DNA from: Coemansia sp. RSA 487 | Taxonomy: Eukaryota; Kickxellomycota; Kickxellomycetes; Kickxellales; Kickxellaceae | Reading direction: 5' to 3' | Assembly: GCA_027577595.1 (NCBI GenBank) | Contig: JANBRJ010000028.1 | Span: 62,001 to 126,000 of the forward strand | DNA length: 64,000 bases | Shown here: piece after piece, positions 9,053 to 20,400 of the stretch | Numbering within the stretch: the first letter of the stretch is position 1 | Layout: each line of letters opens with the position of its first letter | Made by a program: the position numbers and the translations under genes | Notes under the pieces: generated by a model | The model's input: only the letters and a program-made list of their open reading frames with translations | What the model was told of the DNA's origin: nothing | The model's database searches: none

Positions 9053-10870
9053 ATGTTGCTAAAAATGGCAGCAAGATTACTATTACTCCGCCACTGGACG
9101 CTTGCAGCTACGCCTCTGCTACGCAGCACCGCCACAGCATCTGCCTCATCTGCAGCTGCCACTATACCTGGTCCGCCAATACTAGTCCAGCAGAGACTAG
9201 CGCTGTCTGCACAGGTGCAAAAGTATCTTGTGAATCCGGATCAGCATCGGCAGGACGACAACAGCAACAACGGCGACAATAACGCAATGCCCATCGGATT
9301 TTCCGATGCGCCCATCAGACCAGTCGACGTCGCTGCAAATATTTCTGCTTTCTTTTTTAGCTCTTCAAAACACACGAGTAGCCTATTTCTTTCTCAGCAG
9401 AGCGCACGTAGCTTTACCACATCAACCGACAGTCCACAAATGGTCATCACTAATCAACAAGGTGACAGCCTCACGCGATCTTTTACGCACGAGCTGGACA
9501 GAACCGATGTCGAGACGTTTCCAATTCCCGGCGCAAAGGTGTTTGAACGCTTCTTTGACTGTCCTCTCGACTATTCGCATCCCAATGACGGGCGCCATAT
9601 ACGGGTATTTGTTCGTCACATCGTCCCCAAAACCAAGACTGACAAGATGCACGAGCTCCCGTTCTTTCTGTACCTGCAAGGTGGTCCAGGCTTTGAGAGC
9701 CCGATGCCTGCATCTGTCCGCAGCGAGTGGTACAGCACCGCCATTAAGGAAGGTTACCAGATCCTTCTGCTCGACCAGCGAGGCACCGGACTGTCGTCCC
9801 CAGTCAACTCTGCCTCGCTCGACGCGCAGTTTGCCACCACTGCCGAAAAAATCGAGTATCTTACACATTTCCGCGCCGACAGCATAGTGGGCGACTGCGA
9901 GCACATCCGCCGAATCCTGTGCGACGGAAGAAAGAGTGAGGATAGCAGCAAGCTCACTCTACTTGGCCAGTCGTTTGGCGGGTTCTGCATCACAACGTAC
10001 CTGTCTCTCTATCCGGACAGTATCGCCAAGGCGTTTATCACAGGAGGAGTCCCGCCACTAGTCGATAGTCCCGACCCAGTGTACATGGCCACATACAAGC
10101 GGATGGTTGCGCGCAACAAACAGTACTACGAAAAGTATCCGCAGGACATTGGCCGTGTACGCAGAATCATGAAACACCTGAACAAAGTCGATGTTCAGCT
10201 CACCGACGGCGGAAGGCTTTCGCCGCGCCGGTTCCAGCAGCTCGGGCTCGATTTCGGTATGATGGGCGGGTTCGACAACGTACACCAGCTAGTCTTGTCT
10301 GCTGCAAGTGATCTCAAGGCAACAGACAGACTCAGCACGCGCACGCTTGCGTCTATTGCGGCAGCCCAAAGCTTTGATACCAACCCACTGTACTGCGTCC
10401 TTCATGAGGCCATATACTGCCAAAACGGCAACCCCAGCCGGTGGTCAGCGCATCGCATACGCGAAAAGTACTACGCAGATGAATTTGAGCACGACTGGGA
10501 TAAGATCGTTGCGCGCGGCGACGACAACTCGCCGATCTACCTGACTGGAGAAACGGTGTATCCGTGGATGCTTGATGACTACGCTGAGCTGCGCCGTCTT
10601 AAAGATGTTGCACAGGGCCTTGCAGAGTACAGGCGCTGGGGCCAGCTTTATGACAAGCAAGTTCTTGCAAACAACACCGCCATGGTTGCTGGGGTCAGCT
10701 ATTACAATGACATGTTTGTAGAGTTTGGATTTAGCGAGCAGACCGCGCAAACAATAAAGGGATTCCGCCAGTGGGTCACCAACGAGTACCATCACAACGG
10801 TCTGCGCATGGATAGTCGTGTCATGGAGTACCTCGTGAGCATGCTTCAAGGCGATGTTGTTGATATTTAG
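9053..10870 (+). CDS. prolyl aminopeptidase-like alpha/beta hydrolase (S33 family)
   Basis: Serine peptidase of the proline iminopeptidase group, which removes N-terminal proline from peptides. The model starts at the ATG at 9053 and gives 605 aa. The hydrolase core begins after about 150 residues: oxyanion-loop QGGPGFESP, LDQRGTGLSSP, the nucleophile elbow GQSFGG (Ser about residue 307), and near the C-terminus YYNDMFV (acid) and TNEYHHNGLR (His), the pattern of this subgroup. The N-terminal extension is Leu, Arg, Ser and Ala rich with few acidic residues in its first 55 residues, so organelle targeting is possible; a second ATG lies at 9065. Substrate is inferred from the family only. Confidence 0.85.
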   Translation: MLLKMAARLLLLRHWTLAATPLLRSTATASASSAAATIPGPPILVQQRLALSAQVQKYLVNPDQHRQDDNSNNGDNNAMPIGFSDAPIRPVDVAANISAFFFSSSKHTSSLFLSQQSARSFTTSTDSPQMVITNQQGDSLTRSFTHELDRTDVETFPIPGAKVFERFFDCPLDYSHPNDGRHIRVFVRHIVPKTKTDKMHELPFFLYLQGGPGFESPMPASVRSEWYSTAIKEGYQILLLDQRGTGLSSPVNSASLDAQFATTAEKIEYLTHFRADSIVGDCEHIRRILCDGRKSEDSSKLTLLGQSFGGFCITTYLSLYPDSIAKAFITGGVPPLVDSPDPVYMATYKRMVARNKQYYEKYPQDIGRVRRIMKHLNKVDVQLTDGGRLSPRRFQQLGLDFGMMGGFDNVHQLVLSAASDLKATDRLSTRTLASIAAAQSFDTNPLYCVLHEAIYCQNGNPSRWSAHRIREKYYADEFEHDWDKIVARGDDNSPIYLTGETVYPWMLDDYAELRRLKDVAQGLAEYRRWGQLYDKQVLANNTAMVAGVSYYNDMFVEFGFSEQTAQTIKGFRQWVTNEYHHNGLRMDSRVMEYLVSMLQGDVVDI

Positions 10871-11017
10871 CATCAAAGTACACGACATAGCGAATAAATA
10901 TACGCAAAATTTAAACAACAAAAACGAGGAGGATGCAGTTCCGAGGAAACAAAGGTATTTATTGAGTAATGACACTAAGCATATGAACCGCTTTGTGAAT
11001 AAAGCGCAAGACGGGCT

Positions 11018-11767
11018 CTACAAACGACTCTGGCTAACTGCCAACGCATACTCAACCAGCCTCTGGATAGGAGGTACGAATGAGTCTGGCGCATTATTCG
11101 TGGTGTCACCGACCTTTGGATACAATGACGACTGTTGTTGCAGCCCCTGGGTTGCCATCAAGAGCTGGCTGAGCTGCCCTGGAGACAAAGAAGACAAGGC
11201 CGATAATGCAGCTGATTGCTGAGAGACAGGCCTGGAAGCGCCGCCGGGGCGGGCAGCGGACACCGGCGGCGATGCCCCTGAGCCCAAGGATGGAGGTCTT
11301 CTAAGATTTTTGCTGTCGTTGTTGTCATCAGAGTTGATTATAACAGTAACAGGAGCGTTGATTATCGGCATTATGTCGTTATTGTTACCGCTGACCGCTG
11401 TGCCTGTATTATCAGTCATCTGCGTGTCGCCTGGATACTCTACGCTTGAATTGTCGATGTTGGTGCTGTCGTCGATCTGCGCAAAGCTGTTCCCAACAAG
11501 GTTATCGGCTCCACCATCCAGCGGCACAGTCTCTGCAGCACGGTTGGCAGGATCCATCCAAATGTCTACAGCTCCAGCGTCAGAGCCATCATCAAAAGCA
11601 GCGTCGAGTGTGTCGAGCGACGTATCAAGCGCAGTATCAAGGGCGTCCCCGGAATCATCAGCAAAGCCGGACTGGCGCTTCTCGAGCATCGAGCCAGGGC
11701 ATGGCGCTGCACAAGTAAAGCCGAGCAGCACAAGAAAAAGTGCTGGTGAAAGAAATACGTAGTGCAT
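11018..11767 (-). CDS. secreted or cell-surface protein of unknown function
   Basis: I do not recognise the family. The 249-aa product begins with a clear signal peptide (residues 1-20, hydrophobic core FLSPALFLVLLGF, likely cut after TCAA). Soon after lies LEKRQ, a dibasic Kex2-like site at about residues 29-31. The next region has an imperfect four-residue repeat of the LDT type (ALDT, SLDT, LDAA) and is rich in Asp, Asn and Ser. The second half is a Ser, Pro and Gln-rich stretch with a short predicted helix (LSSLSPGQLSQLLMATQGL). No transmembrane anchor or GPI signal is obvious. It could be a small extracellular or wall-associated protein, or a secreted propeptide. Confidence 0.6.
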   Translation of the reverse strand: MHYVFLSPALFLVLLGFTCAAPCPGSMLEKRQSGFADDSGDALDTALDTSLDTLDAAFDDGSDAGAVDIWMDPANRAAETVPLDGGADNLVGNSFAQIDDSTNIDNSSVEYPGDTQMTDNTGTAVSGNNNDIMPIINAPVTVIINSDDNNDSKNLRRPPSLGSGASPPVSAARPGGASRPVSQQSAALSALSSLSPGQLSQLLMATQGLQQQSSLYPKVGDTTNNAPDSFVPPIQRLVEYALAVSQSRL

Positions 11768-12929
11768 TAACCAAGGTACGGAAGAACAGTTCAGGGATTT
11801 GCGTGAGACAAGCCTGGTATTTGAAAGTGTAAATGTAGCGTGTTTTTAGTGGAAATGCTGTGTTATAGAACCATGCATCGGTTTCTATAGATGTTTCTTT
11901 GTGGGTGAATGAAGATGAGAGGAGAGTAACAAGAGCTAAAAGGAAATAACGTAAACAGAACGAAAAATGCGGATAAAAGTTGTAGAATGCGTATGAAAGG
12001 GAACACGAAGGACAAGGAAAGGGGAAATGGTAGTTCAAATGTTAACTAAAACTAGAGATGAAATACTAAGAAGGAAAAGATGTAGGTGGCAGTGCTGAAA
12101 CAAGCAAACCACATCAAATCTTTCCGAACCAGAGTTGGAAATACAAAATGCTTTTTAGGGACAATATGTGGCTGACATTTGTTTATTTTTTTTTACAACA
12201 ATGGCGATATCCCAGGAAACAATGGCACACCTCATTAGAGAGGTTTTCATGTCCATTGTTAGTGATAATAGTGATAAAAAAGTTAGCTTCAATGCCCACT
12301 GCATTTGTTGTGGCAAACATCTTTTTATTCATAGGCCTTTCTTGATGTAGATTCTCAGACCGAGAGCAAGACTCGGTTGGGTTAGCTCAAAAACAAGGGT
12401 CATTGAACAGGGTATTGGAACTTCTTTTTGTATGAGCCATATGCGGGCTAGCATACTTTTTCTTTTTTTTTTTTCTGAAGAATATTGAGGTTTGGAGTAA
12501 ATCTCAATCAAACAAAAAGTTTGTCTTCTCCAAACTGTTCGTTCAAGTGCTGGAGTGGAGCTCAAGGGTGCTGTCTCCTCAATGACCAAAATGAGAATAA
12601 GAACCCAGAGCCGCCTTATTCTTGAACACCACCACCACTGTATCTACTAGAAAAATATATGGCTTGATTGTACAATCTTAAAGCAGGAAGAAAAAAGTCT
12701 ACATCAAATAGCGTCATTATCTGCTTCTCAGTTTCTTGACGCGTTGCCGTGTTTCTTATCCCTCTGGTTTTCGTTTTTATTTCATTTCATTTTTTTTTCG
12801 CTCTTTTTGTGTTTTATTTTCAGGTTCTTGGAATCACGCTTAGCTGAATTAAACAACAGGCTTTTGCGACGCGGCTGACAAAGCAAAAGACATACAATTG
12901 CATATACAAAATAGTACTTGAACGCGAAA
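11768..12929. other. divergent intergenic region
   Basis: About 1.2 kb separates the divergent secreted-protein gene and NC2-alpha. Frames here are short, lysine- and phenylalanine-rich products of AT-rich DNA without family support. Pyrimidine runs occur around 12446-12472 and 12765-12823, the latter just upstream of the NC2-alpha start. Confidence 0.4.
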
Positions 12930-13794
12930 ATGCGCAAAAAGGACAAGACAAAATTCCCTGTGGTACGTATATAGAAGAGAGGAAGAAACGACGGCTTATA
13001 GAGGAACCACCTCATATCTTTGTCACCAGGGTCAAGGTAGCAAATGTCCAACTAGAGCTTCGACTCTTGCACCAGCGGTGATTCAGTTCTGTTGAATTCG
13101 ACCTATTATAGGGCAGCTATTCCCTTAGTTATCAGAGTACCTTCTTCCTCTTGTTACACGAATATTTTTCTCTTGCTGATATCACTCACCTCTGTGGGGC
13201 GGCTCCCCTCTCTACGTTATCTGAGTGTAGGCACGTATCAAAAAAATTATGCAGATGGATGAAGAGGTTGGAAAAATGTCACAGGCAACACCAGTCCTGA
13301 TATCCAAGTCACTGGAGCTGTTCATGCAGTCGATTATCGACGATGTATCCAAGCACGCGCGTGTCTGCAATGCGCGGAAGATATCGACCACACATCTCAA
13401 ACGGTGCATCGAAAACACAGAAAGCTACGACTTTCTCAAAGACATTGTGGAGGCTGTTGTGGATGATGGCGATGGCGGCGGCCCCGAAGCATGTGTTGCA
13501 AAGGTCGCAGAACTGAGCAATGCTGGCCACACAGAATCCTTTAATGTCGACAGCACAAATACCCAGATGCCTGATGTTCTAGGTGGTGGTGGTGGTGGTG
13601 CTCCGCTCTCGATGATCCTGGATGCGCCACCAGCTGACTGCGTAGCCGATCAGTCGGCTTCTAGCGATGACATGGACACAGATCCTGCATACGAACTAAA
13701 ACCAGCTTCTGCCGGTCGTGGGCGCGGCAGAGGACGCGCTCGAGGTCGAGGTGGTAGGGGTCGCGGGCGTCCAAAAGCCGTTGCTGATTCATAG
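12930..13794 (+). CDS. BUR6: NC2-alpha / DRAP1 (Bur6) transcription corepressor, one intron
   Basis: Histone-fold subunit of negative cofactor 2, which binds TBP on promoters with NC2-beta. Exon 1 is 12930-12962 (MRKKDKTKFPV), the intron GTACGT...GTGTAG is 268 nt, and exon 2 is 13231-13794; the total is 198 aa. The join recreates the family start KFPVARIKKIMQMDEEVGKM, which fixes the model. The histone fold continues with TPVLISKSLELFMQSI, ISTTHLKRCIE and YDFLKDIV. After about residue 110 the sequence is acidic and glycine-rich. It ends in a dense Arg-Gly tract that finishes RGRGRPK, which resembles an AT-hook or RG-rich nucleic-acid-binding tail. That tail is unusual compared with the DRAP1 proteins I know. 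Confidence 0.92.
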
Positions 13795-13951
13795 CACGTA
13801 ACGCGTTGTTTTTCTTCTTTGGTTAATATATTCAAACTCCGTCGCCCCTTCTCTACGTAAGGTTATGCGCGAAACACACAAACTCTAGTCTCGCAGAAAA
13901 ATTAAATACATGGCATATGACTGGGGCCCAAACAAGGGTGGCTGCTAAGGC

Positions 13952-16228
13952 TCATTGTGGAGCCGGGTGCTGTCCAGAGCGTTGCTCGGCGGTATCTGCG
14001 GTAGATGGTGACGGATCCTGAAGTGAAGGCACTGGCCCTGGCTGTGGCGATGGAGGACGATGGTTTGCAGTGTCGTTATCGACCACTCTCCAGTTGCCCA
14101 TGAAATGTGCTAGAAACCCACCCTGGTTCGTATTCTCATGGTGGGCAGTGGTATCATTTACATATTCAGTCGGCTCGTCGTCGCTGTCTCCGTCGTAATA
14201 GTCATCGTTGCTGCCACTGTCGTTGTCAAGGTCGCTATGGTGGTGCCCATGGATACCATGAGCATTGACAGTGTCAAATACCCCAGCAACCAGCTCTGGA
14301 TGGACAACGGGGCCAGCCATCATCCCAGGCATGCCAATAGCATGGAAGTTATTGGCCGCATTCATCTGGACCGGCGGCCATAAATTGCGGCCCTGGTCCC
14401 GGTCCTGCGGGTGCATGTGGTGGTGGCCAAAAATAGGGTTGGACATCTCTATAAAGTCGACCATAGATGAGCTGTTGCGGATCCTACTCTCACAAACCTG
14501 CACCGGATAGTATGCAACCATCTGTTCAAGCGCTGTGCTCAGTTCCCGGGCGCCCGTGTCGTTTGCAATGCGTAGCAGATCGTCTACAAATTCGATGTCC
14601 GGAAACTCTGCCTTTGTCATGTAGTGCTGGGTGCCTTCATTCCTAGAACTCTGGTTCTTATACTGGTCAATATGCTCAACCGCGTACCGGTATATGCGAA
14701 CCTGGCACAGTTGGAGTAGGCGAGGAATGGACAATCTAGACGCAACTCCAAGGAGAATAACCCAGTCATCAAAGTCAAGCGACGTCTCGTTAGGAATGGT
14801 GTTTGTGTACAAAAAGTTGACTGCCAGACGCACAGCGCCGTACGGCAAGTCATCAAGAACCACTTTTTTGGATGCGCTCTCAGTCATCGACGAGCCCAAA
14901 AGCGCTGCAAAATATTCGCTACCTGCTGCCAAAACACTTTCATGGGCTCGTATAGGCGGCTGCAGACTGCCAACTGCATTCTCTGGGTCCTTCACGCGCA
15001 CTGTAAAGTTGCAGGTGTTATCATCCATTTTGGGAGCACTGTTCTCCTGTCCGGAATTTGCCTTCTCCTCAGCAAGCGCGCTTGTCAGCTCCTTGGAGAC
15101 TGGGTCCAGACCGATAGTGCTTCCAAGCTTAATGCGAAAGTCGAGGCCGCAGCGTGACATTGCGCCTGGACTGTTTGTGCGCCCGCTGACAGGATGTCTT
15201 AGGCTCTGACGAGCAATTTGGACCTTTTGCCACCTGTTTTCTCCCTCAGAAGCAGGGACAAAAGACACGCCGAGCTCGAACCCGTACTCGTCCTCAACAT
15301 ACTGCGTAAGATCTGCTGCCAAGCAGGGGACCGTGTGCGCGATATAGCCGTTGTGCTGGTCGCTCTTGGCTTGGTACATCAGAATTTGGCCACGGTACTT
15401 TTCCAAAATGCGTTCACGATCCCCGAAAGCTGAGGAGTCTCTGAGGCTATATTCATCCGTTTCGGGAATCTCTGCAAAAGCAGCAGCCTCATCAGCGGCT
15501 AGCAGGCGGATGGGAATCTGTGAAAAGGTAAGCTGTGTCAGCGGCCGAATGTACCATTGAGCTGATGCGCTTTCAGCAAATATCGACATGCTAAGTACTG
15601 CGTGGAACTTTTTGATAACGCGCTTCGACTCTACATAGTTGAATCTCCACACAAACGCAGACTCCATACCTGGCCTTCTCACCTCAATCGGGGCGATGTA
15701 CGTCATTAGCCAGTCATGCTCAACTTTGCGGAACACGTTTAGCTTCGATAGCATGCCGTGGTCCCAGGACTTGATAAACGGAAGAGGAATGCCGTTCATA
15801 TAGTACTCGTCGTCTGCAGAGCTATATGAAATACGGCTGTCCCAGCCCTCGTCTGCTGCCTGGGAGGCAATATGTTGTCCGTGTGGTAAGAAGCGATTCA
15901 GGCGAGACGAAATTGGTGTCTTTCTGTCGTATAGAGGGCGCCAAATGTTAAATTGCCCACAGGGTAGGTGCACCTCGACCTCACGCTTGACAACACCCGA
16001 GTTCTCGGTCCATTCTCTAGTAGCCACAGACTGGGAGCTCTTAGCCTTTGGAATGTTGGGCTCATAGAGCTCTACTTCGTTTGGATAGTGCATCGGCTCA
16101 TTGTAGTGGGGCTTGAGTGTGCCAAACTCGATGGCATTCTTGAGCGGTATTTCAAATATAGACTTGTTAAGGTGCTCCTGCAAACTATCAGCGTCAGCGT
16201 GCATTGCCGTGTATTCTCGAAAATCCAT
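13952..16228 (-). CDS. BTB/POZ-domain protein
   Basis: The start is taken at the ATG at 16228 (MDFREYTAMH), which has a good context; 31 further codons are open upstream but read as an AT-rich leader. The product is about 758 aa. A BTB/POZ fold lies at roughly 410-540: IRAHESVLAAGSEYFAALL, then KVVLDDLPYGAVRLAVNFLYT and a BACK-like helical part. The first 400 residues, with several Trp-rich segments (FNIWRPLYD, WYIRPLTQL), do not match a domain I can name. The C-terminus is disordered with His, Asp and Pro-rich tracts. It may be a CUL3 substrate adaptor, as many BTB proteins are, but that is inference. Confidence 0.8.
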   Translation of the reverse strand: MDFREYTAMHADADSLQEHLNKSIFEIPLKNAIEFGTLKPHYNEPMHYPNEVELYEPNIPKAKSSQSVATREWTENSGVVKREVEVHLPCGQFNIWRPLYDRKTPISSRLNRFLPHGQHIASQAADEGWDSRISYSSADDEYYMNGIPLPFIKSWDHGMLSKLNVFRKVEHDWLMTYIAPIEVRRPGMESAFVWRFNYVESKRVIKKFHAVLSMSIFAESASAQWYIRPLTQLTFSQIPIRLLAADEAAAFAEIPETDEYSLRDSSAFGDRERILEKYRGQILMYQAKSDQHNGYIAHTVPCLAADLTQYVEDEYGFELGVSFVPASEGENRWQKVQIARQSLRHPVSGRTNSPGAMSRCGLDFRIKLGSTIGLDPVSKELTSALAEEKANSGQENSAPKMDDNTCNFTVRVKDPENAVGSLQPPIRAHESVLAAGSEYFAALLGSSMTESASKKVVLDDLPYGAVRLAVNFLYTNTIPNETSLDFDDWVILLGVASRLSIPRLLQLCQVRIYRYAVEHIDQYKNQSSRNEGTQHYMTKAEFPDIEFVDDLLRIANDTGARELSTALEQMVAYYPVQVCESRIRNSSSMVDFIEMSNPIFGHHHMHPQDRDQGRNLWPPVQMNAANNFHAIGMPGMMAGPVVHPELVAGVFDTVNAHGIHGHHHSDLDNDSGSNDDYYDGDSDDEPTEYVNDTTAHHENTNQGGFLAHFMGNWRVVDNDTANHRPPSPQPGPVPSLQDPSPSTADTAEQRSGQHPAPQ

Positions 16229-16495
16229 TTTGAAAGAATAAAGAGTTGCGAGCAAAATAAAAGTAGTTTTTATAATTATTAATGGAAAAGATGGTAAAGG
16301 ATAGAAGAAAACATGAAGCACATCCGCAGCTGCAACTTTTATAGATTTTAATAGTTCCCCCTTATCCTCTTTTCTTGGCGTAGCTTTTGCTCTGACTTTG
16401 TGTAAATAAACACGTGTTCCTATTCTGGTTTGAGTGGCAACAACCTCAGCTTGCTCAAGGCTGTATTGTTATATAATAGCGAAAGGGAGTAAAAG

Positions 16496-17122
16496 CTAGG
16501 AGGCTGACAGAGCTGAAGTGCTTGCTGTTACTGGGGGATTCTGATCTGCAACAGACGAGTCGGCTTGCCGCGGCGTAACTGGTCTTAGTACATGGTTGAA
16601 CATGACGGCAGTGCGCTTGCACACGCGATTGCACGCAATAGCCCAAACAGTGACGCTAACCGACCCCATTGGTGCGGCTGGGAGCGACAGGAACCACAGT
16701 ACTGGATAGAACCAGTTTTCAGGAACGTAAAACATGGCCGTGCGGTAGTTGTAAATGCTGATAAGTGCCCGCAGTCCGTATATAGTGGCGCGAAGAATCA
16801 GGTTTACGTACAACTCAAAGGCCGTCCGCTCAAGGGCCAGATCGCTTGATATCTTTTCAAACTTTGACGACACAGCGTCCAATCGGCGACGCATCTTGGC
16901 CCATCGCGCAAACTCGTCCACCGAGCTTACCGCCCGAAGATCACGCCGTAGCTGAATAATCGAATCCTTTAGCTCGAGGCGCTCGGAGGCCTTTTTATTT
17001 CCAGTGATGCTACAGTATGTGTTCCAAAGCATCGTCGCAATAGCACTGTAGCCGATTCCGTCTACGAATGCGGAAACTGCCTCCAGAATGAATATTGTCA
17101 CAATAAGAAGCGCCGACGCCAT
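16496..17122 (-). CDS. GET1: GET complex subunit Get1 (WRB-like)
   Basis: ER membrane receptor subunit that, with Get2/CAML, accepts tail-anchored proteins from the Get3 ATPase. The start chosen is the ATG at 17122 (MASALLIV), 18 codons into the open frame, because it places the first transmembrane segment at the N-terminus as in the family. The product is 208 aa. Layout: TM1 (ALLIVTIFILEAVSAFV), a cytosolic coiled coil with the conserved SVDEFARWAKMRRRLD that contacts Get3, then two more hydrophobic segments (LILRATIYGLRALISIY and YPVLWFLSLPAAPMG). It lies between two other minus-strand genes. Confidence 0.9.
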   Translation of the reverse strand: MASALLIVTIFILEAVSAFVDGIGYSAIATMLWNTYCSITGNKKASERLELKDSIIQLRRDLRAVSSVDEFARWAKMRRRLDAVSSKFEKISSDLALERTAFELYVNLILRATIYGLRALISIYNYRTAMFYVPENWFYPVLWFLSLPAAPMGSVSVTVWAIACNRVCKRTAVMFNHVLRPVTPRQADSSVADQNPPVTASTSALSAS

Positions 17123-17487
17123 GGTGTGGATTGCACCGCGAAAGTGGATAGACGCAGCAACAGAAAAGTTGAACAACAGAAATTCCGCTGCTTCGCAAAA
17201 ATCAATAAGCTTACACGATAAAGCAAAAGGACGTCACAATACCAGAAGTTTTTCAAGGAAAACAGAAGAAAAAGCTGAACAGGCTTTAAAACTGTACAAA
17301 ACACAGCATTCTCTCGAGATCAGAATTTGGGTTAGATCAAGCTTGTCCTTTTTTTTTACTTGGGTGTACTGCTGATTCACCTCAACCGGCCGAAATGTCT
17401 AGGACGTAGCTAAAGTACACACAAAAGGCTCTTATTTTTGGAATAGATATTCTAAAAATGGCAGACAAAAAAAAGCGCAAGTAGGAT
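17123..17487. other. intergenic between GET1 and YPP1
   Basis: It holds the GET1 promoter and the YPP1 3' region. No gene, RNA or repeat is seen. Confidence 0.4.
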
Positions 17488-20400
17488 CTAGGGCCGAAGA
17501 ATAGAGAACGGGCGAACCGGCTGTGAGCTCTCCAGATCCAGTGCATATGTCATATACTCGAGCGCATTCTTCATGGCTGGAAGCTGTGCGAGCTTTTCTC
17601 TGGCAGCTTCAGAGTCTGCGTCGACCTGTTCCAGCGCTACCTCCCGCTCCAGACGGCCCAACCAGTACCATGCTTCTGGGTCAGACCACCCGTGAGCCCG
17701 AGTAACATTCTTCAAGAGGCCTAACGCAACATCCCATCTGCCCAGCAGGTATTCGACGCGTGCTAAGCCTACTGATGCGCGAATGTTGCTAGATTCCAGC
17801 GATACTGCTGCATGAAACTCATTTAATGCTGGAAGATACTCCTTGTGAGCCAGCTCAAGCTGGCCCCGCATAGTCAGCGCCTCTGGCGACTCGGGCCATG
17901 CCAAAAGAGCCTCGGACACTGTATTACCTGCCTCACCAATCCGCTCCAGCATAATATAGCTTTCAGCCGTCGCAAGCCATAGCGAGCAAAGAGCACGCTG
18001 CGCCAGGACCCGCTGCTTGCTGATACGTGTCTGCACTTGTGTGTAGTATACACTGGTGCCATTTTTCATGGCAAGGGCAGTGCTACTGCTGCCACCGCCA
18101 CCCTTCAAAGAGCTGCCAATGCCCAATCCATCGCTACTGGTCCGTCTTGGCGATCGGCCAAGGGCGTTAAAGTACGTCTCTGGCGTAAGGTCATGCGACC
18201 CAATCGAACTGTCGCGACTGGAACGCCGCAGGTGTGGCATTGACCTTTGACGCTGTAGGTGTTCCGAATCGCGACGTCCAAGAGCGCTGTCACTGTTTGC
18301 GGCTTCCTCCACCAGATTGCTAGAGGCATCCCCATCGCTGCTAGCAGCTGTGTCGTGGTCGACATGCGTCCCAGCAGATTTTGTCGCTGTTGCGCTTGGC
18401 CGATCGCTGCTAGAGACAACAAGAGGCGGAAGCGGCGGTCTTTCGCCGCCATGTGAAAAATACCTGGTGTGTAAGGAGTGCCTTGAGAACATTGACCGTG
18501 CTAGAGAGCGCGCAAGCGATTTCCTGCCAGAAGTCTGGGACGGGGCGGGGTTGTGTCGGTTGGGCGCTTCGCCTGCGCCTGTCCGGAAAGCGCTGAGGGT
18601 CAATGCATCTATGGCGAGGTGGTGCTCGTCCATCGCAGACGACACATCGCCAAGATCATTTCCGTATGAATGTACAGGGCCATATATACAACCGTACAGC
18701 GCAAACATGCTGGGCTGGCTCTTCAAACAAGCATCATGTCCGCGAAGTCGACTAATAATAGCCATCTGTGTCAAAGCCAGATCAAAAAACGCAATCCCAG
18801 ACTCTACATTTCCAGGTCGTGATGGCAAAGATACAGCCTCCGCCGACGAGGAAAGCGAAGTCTGTGTGCTCTTTCCTTGCTGCAGATCCAAGCCTAGGTG
18901 GTTTCTACTTTGCTCCATCATACTTGCTTGCAAATTTCCGCCTTGCACATCAGTATACACGCTCCACCATTCGCTCTGCTTTAGTGCAGTTTCACATATC
19001 TGAAACGCTTTAGCATAGTCCTTGCGCGAGGTGGACAGCAGAGCTAAAACATGCCATGCCTCAAGTCTCTTTGGGTCTAGCGCTACAGCCTGCTTTGCAG
19101 CTACTGTAGCAGCTGAAATATTGCGCGCACCAATGGCCAGCTCGAGTGAAAGCTGGTAGTGGGCATCGTATGAGCGTGGGCTTTGTTCCACAGCATGCTG
19201 GAGCAGCTGCAATGCTGCGTTGTGGTGGTCCGCGCGGTTCTTCGGCTCGCGGCTCTTCTGAGCCAGCTTGCCATGCACGGCTCCCTTCCACAACGCCAGA
19301 CGTGCCTTGATGTCTCGAGGAATCTCGTGGACAACAGCATGACTTGGGTCGTTAGCTTCAATGTCATCGATAAGATCGTTCGCAAAGTGGATCAAGGACA
19401 GGCACTCATGTGGCTCGGATAAATGTATCAGATACAGATGTGCACCAGCAATGACCGACTCCAATATATCCTCGATATCCTCGCTGTCCACCGCATTGGC
19501 ACCACTGTTGTCTGAGCCACCGCTTATCGCAGCATTTATCATCTTCTTGAAGGCCGCCATCTGGCGCTCGACCAAAACAAGGTATGTGTTTAGAGCCAGG
19601 CGTGCTTCGTGATAATCGCCAAATTTGGTGAGCGTATGCATCAGGTAGCGTAGGACACGCGGCGAATTGTAGGTAAGGCTGACTGTCTCGTACAGAATCT
19701 CGAGCAAACATAGCGATTCTGTTCGCGAGTCAGCGTGGATCAACGTCCAGTCAGAATACGCATTATCTATCTCATATAAAACATCTTCGCGGGTCTCATC
19801 AGCCCGCGGAAAGCCATATATTGACTTCAAAAGCGCAATCTGGCGACGGTGGCTCTGGATGATATCTAGCTTTACCTCTGGAGTTATAAGGGTACCGCCT
19901 TTTATGCTCGTCCGCATAGTCAACATGTACAAACGGTTTGCCCGCATGCGCCTGAGTGCACGGAATGATGGCGGCGTAACGTTGTCCAGGTGGTGTAAAT
20001 AACTTGCCAGTCCATCAAGGCCATTTGATTCGTCGTCGAGTGATAGAGAAAGCATTGCACGACGATACAGTGCTTCCTCTGGCCAGTTGACCAGTTCTTC
20101 CTTGCTGCTTGTAAGTGTACCTGTACTTGTGATTGTATTTGCGCTGCTAGCGCCATGGCTTCGCGGAACAACTATGTCTGCTTGTGAACCGAGCTTGTCC
20201 CTGAATGCAGTAAGGGCCTTGTCATATGTTCTGTGCGCACTTGCTAGATTGCCCTCCATTTCCAGCATGATCCCGCGTATGACCATCATTGTTATAAACA
20301 TATGCTTCATATATGCAGGCGATAGCTCGCTGCTCTCGTCCACTTCGCCAGGCAGCAAACTGATCGTTTCTTTGCACCGATCAAACTTGCCGTTGTAGAA

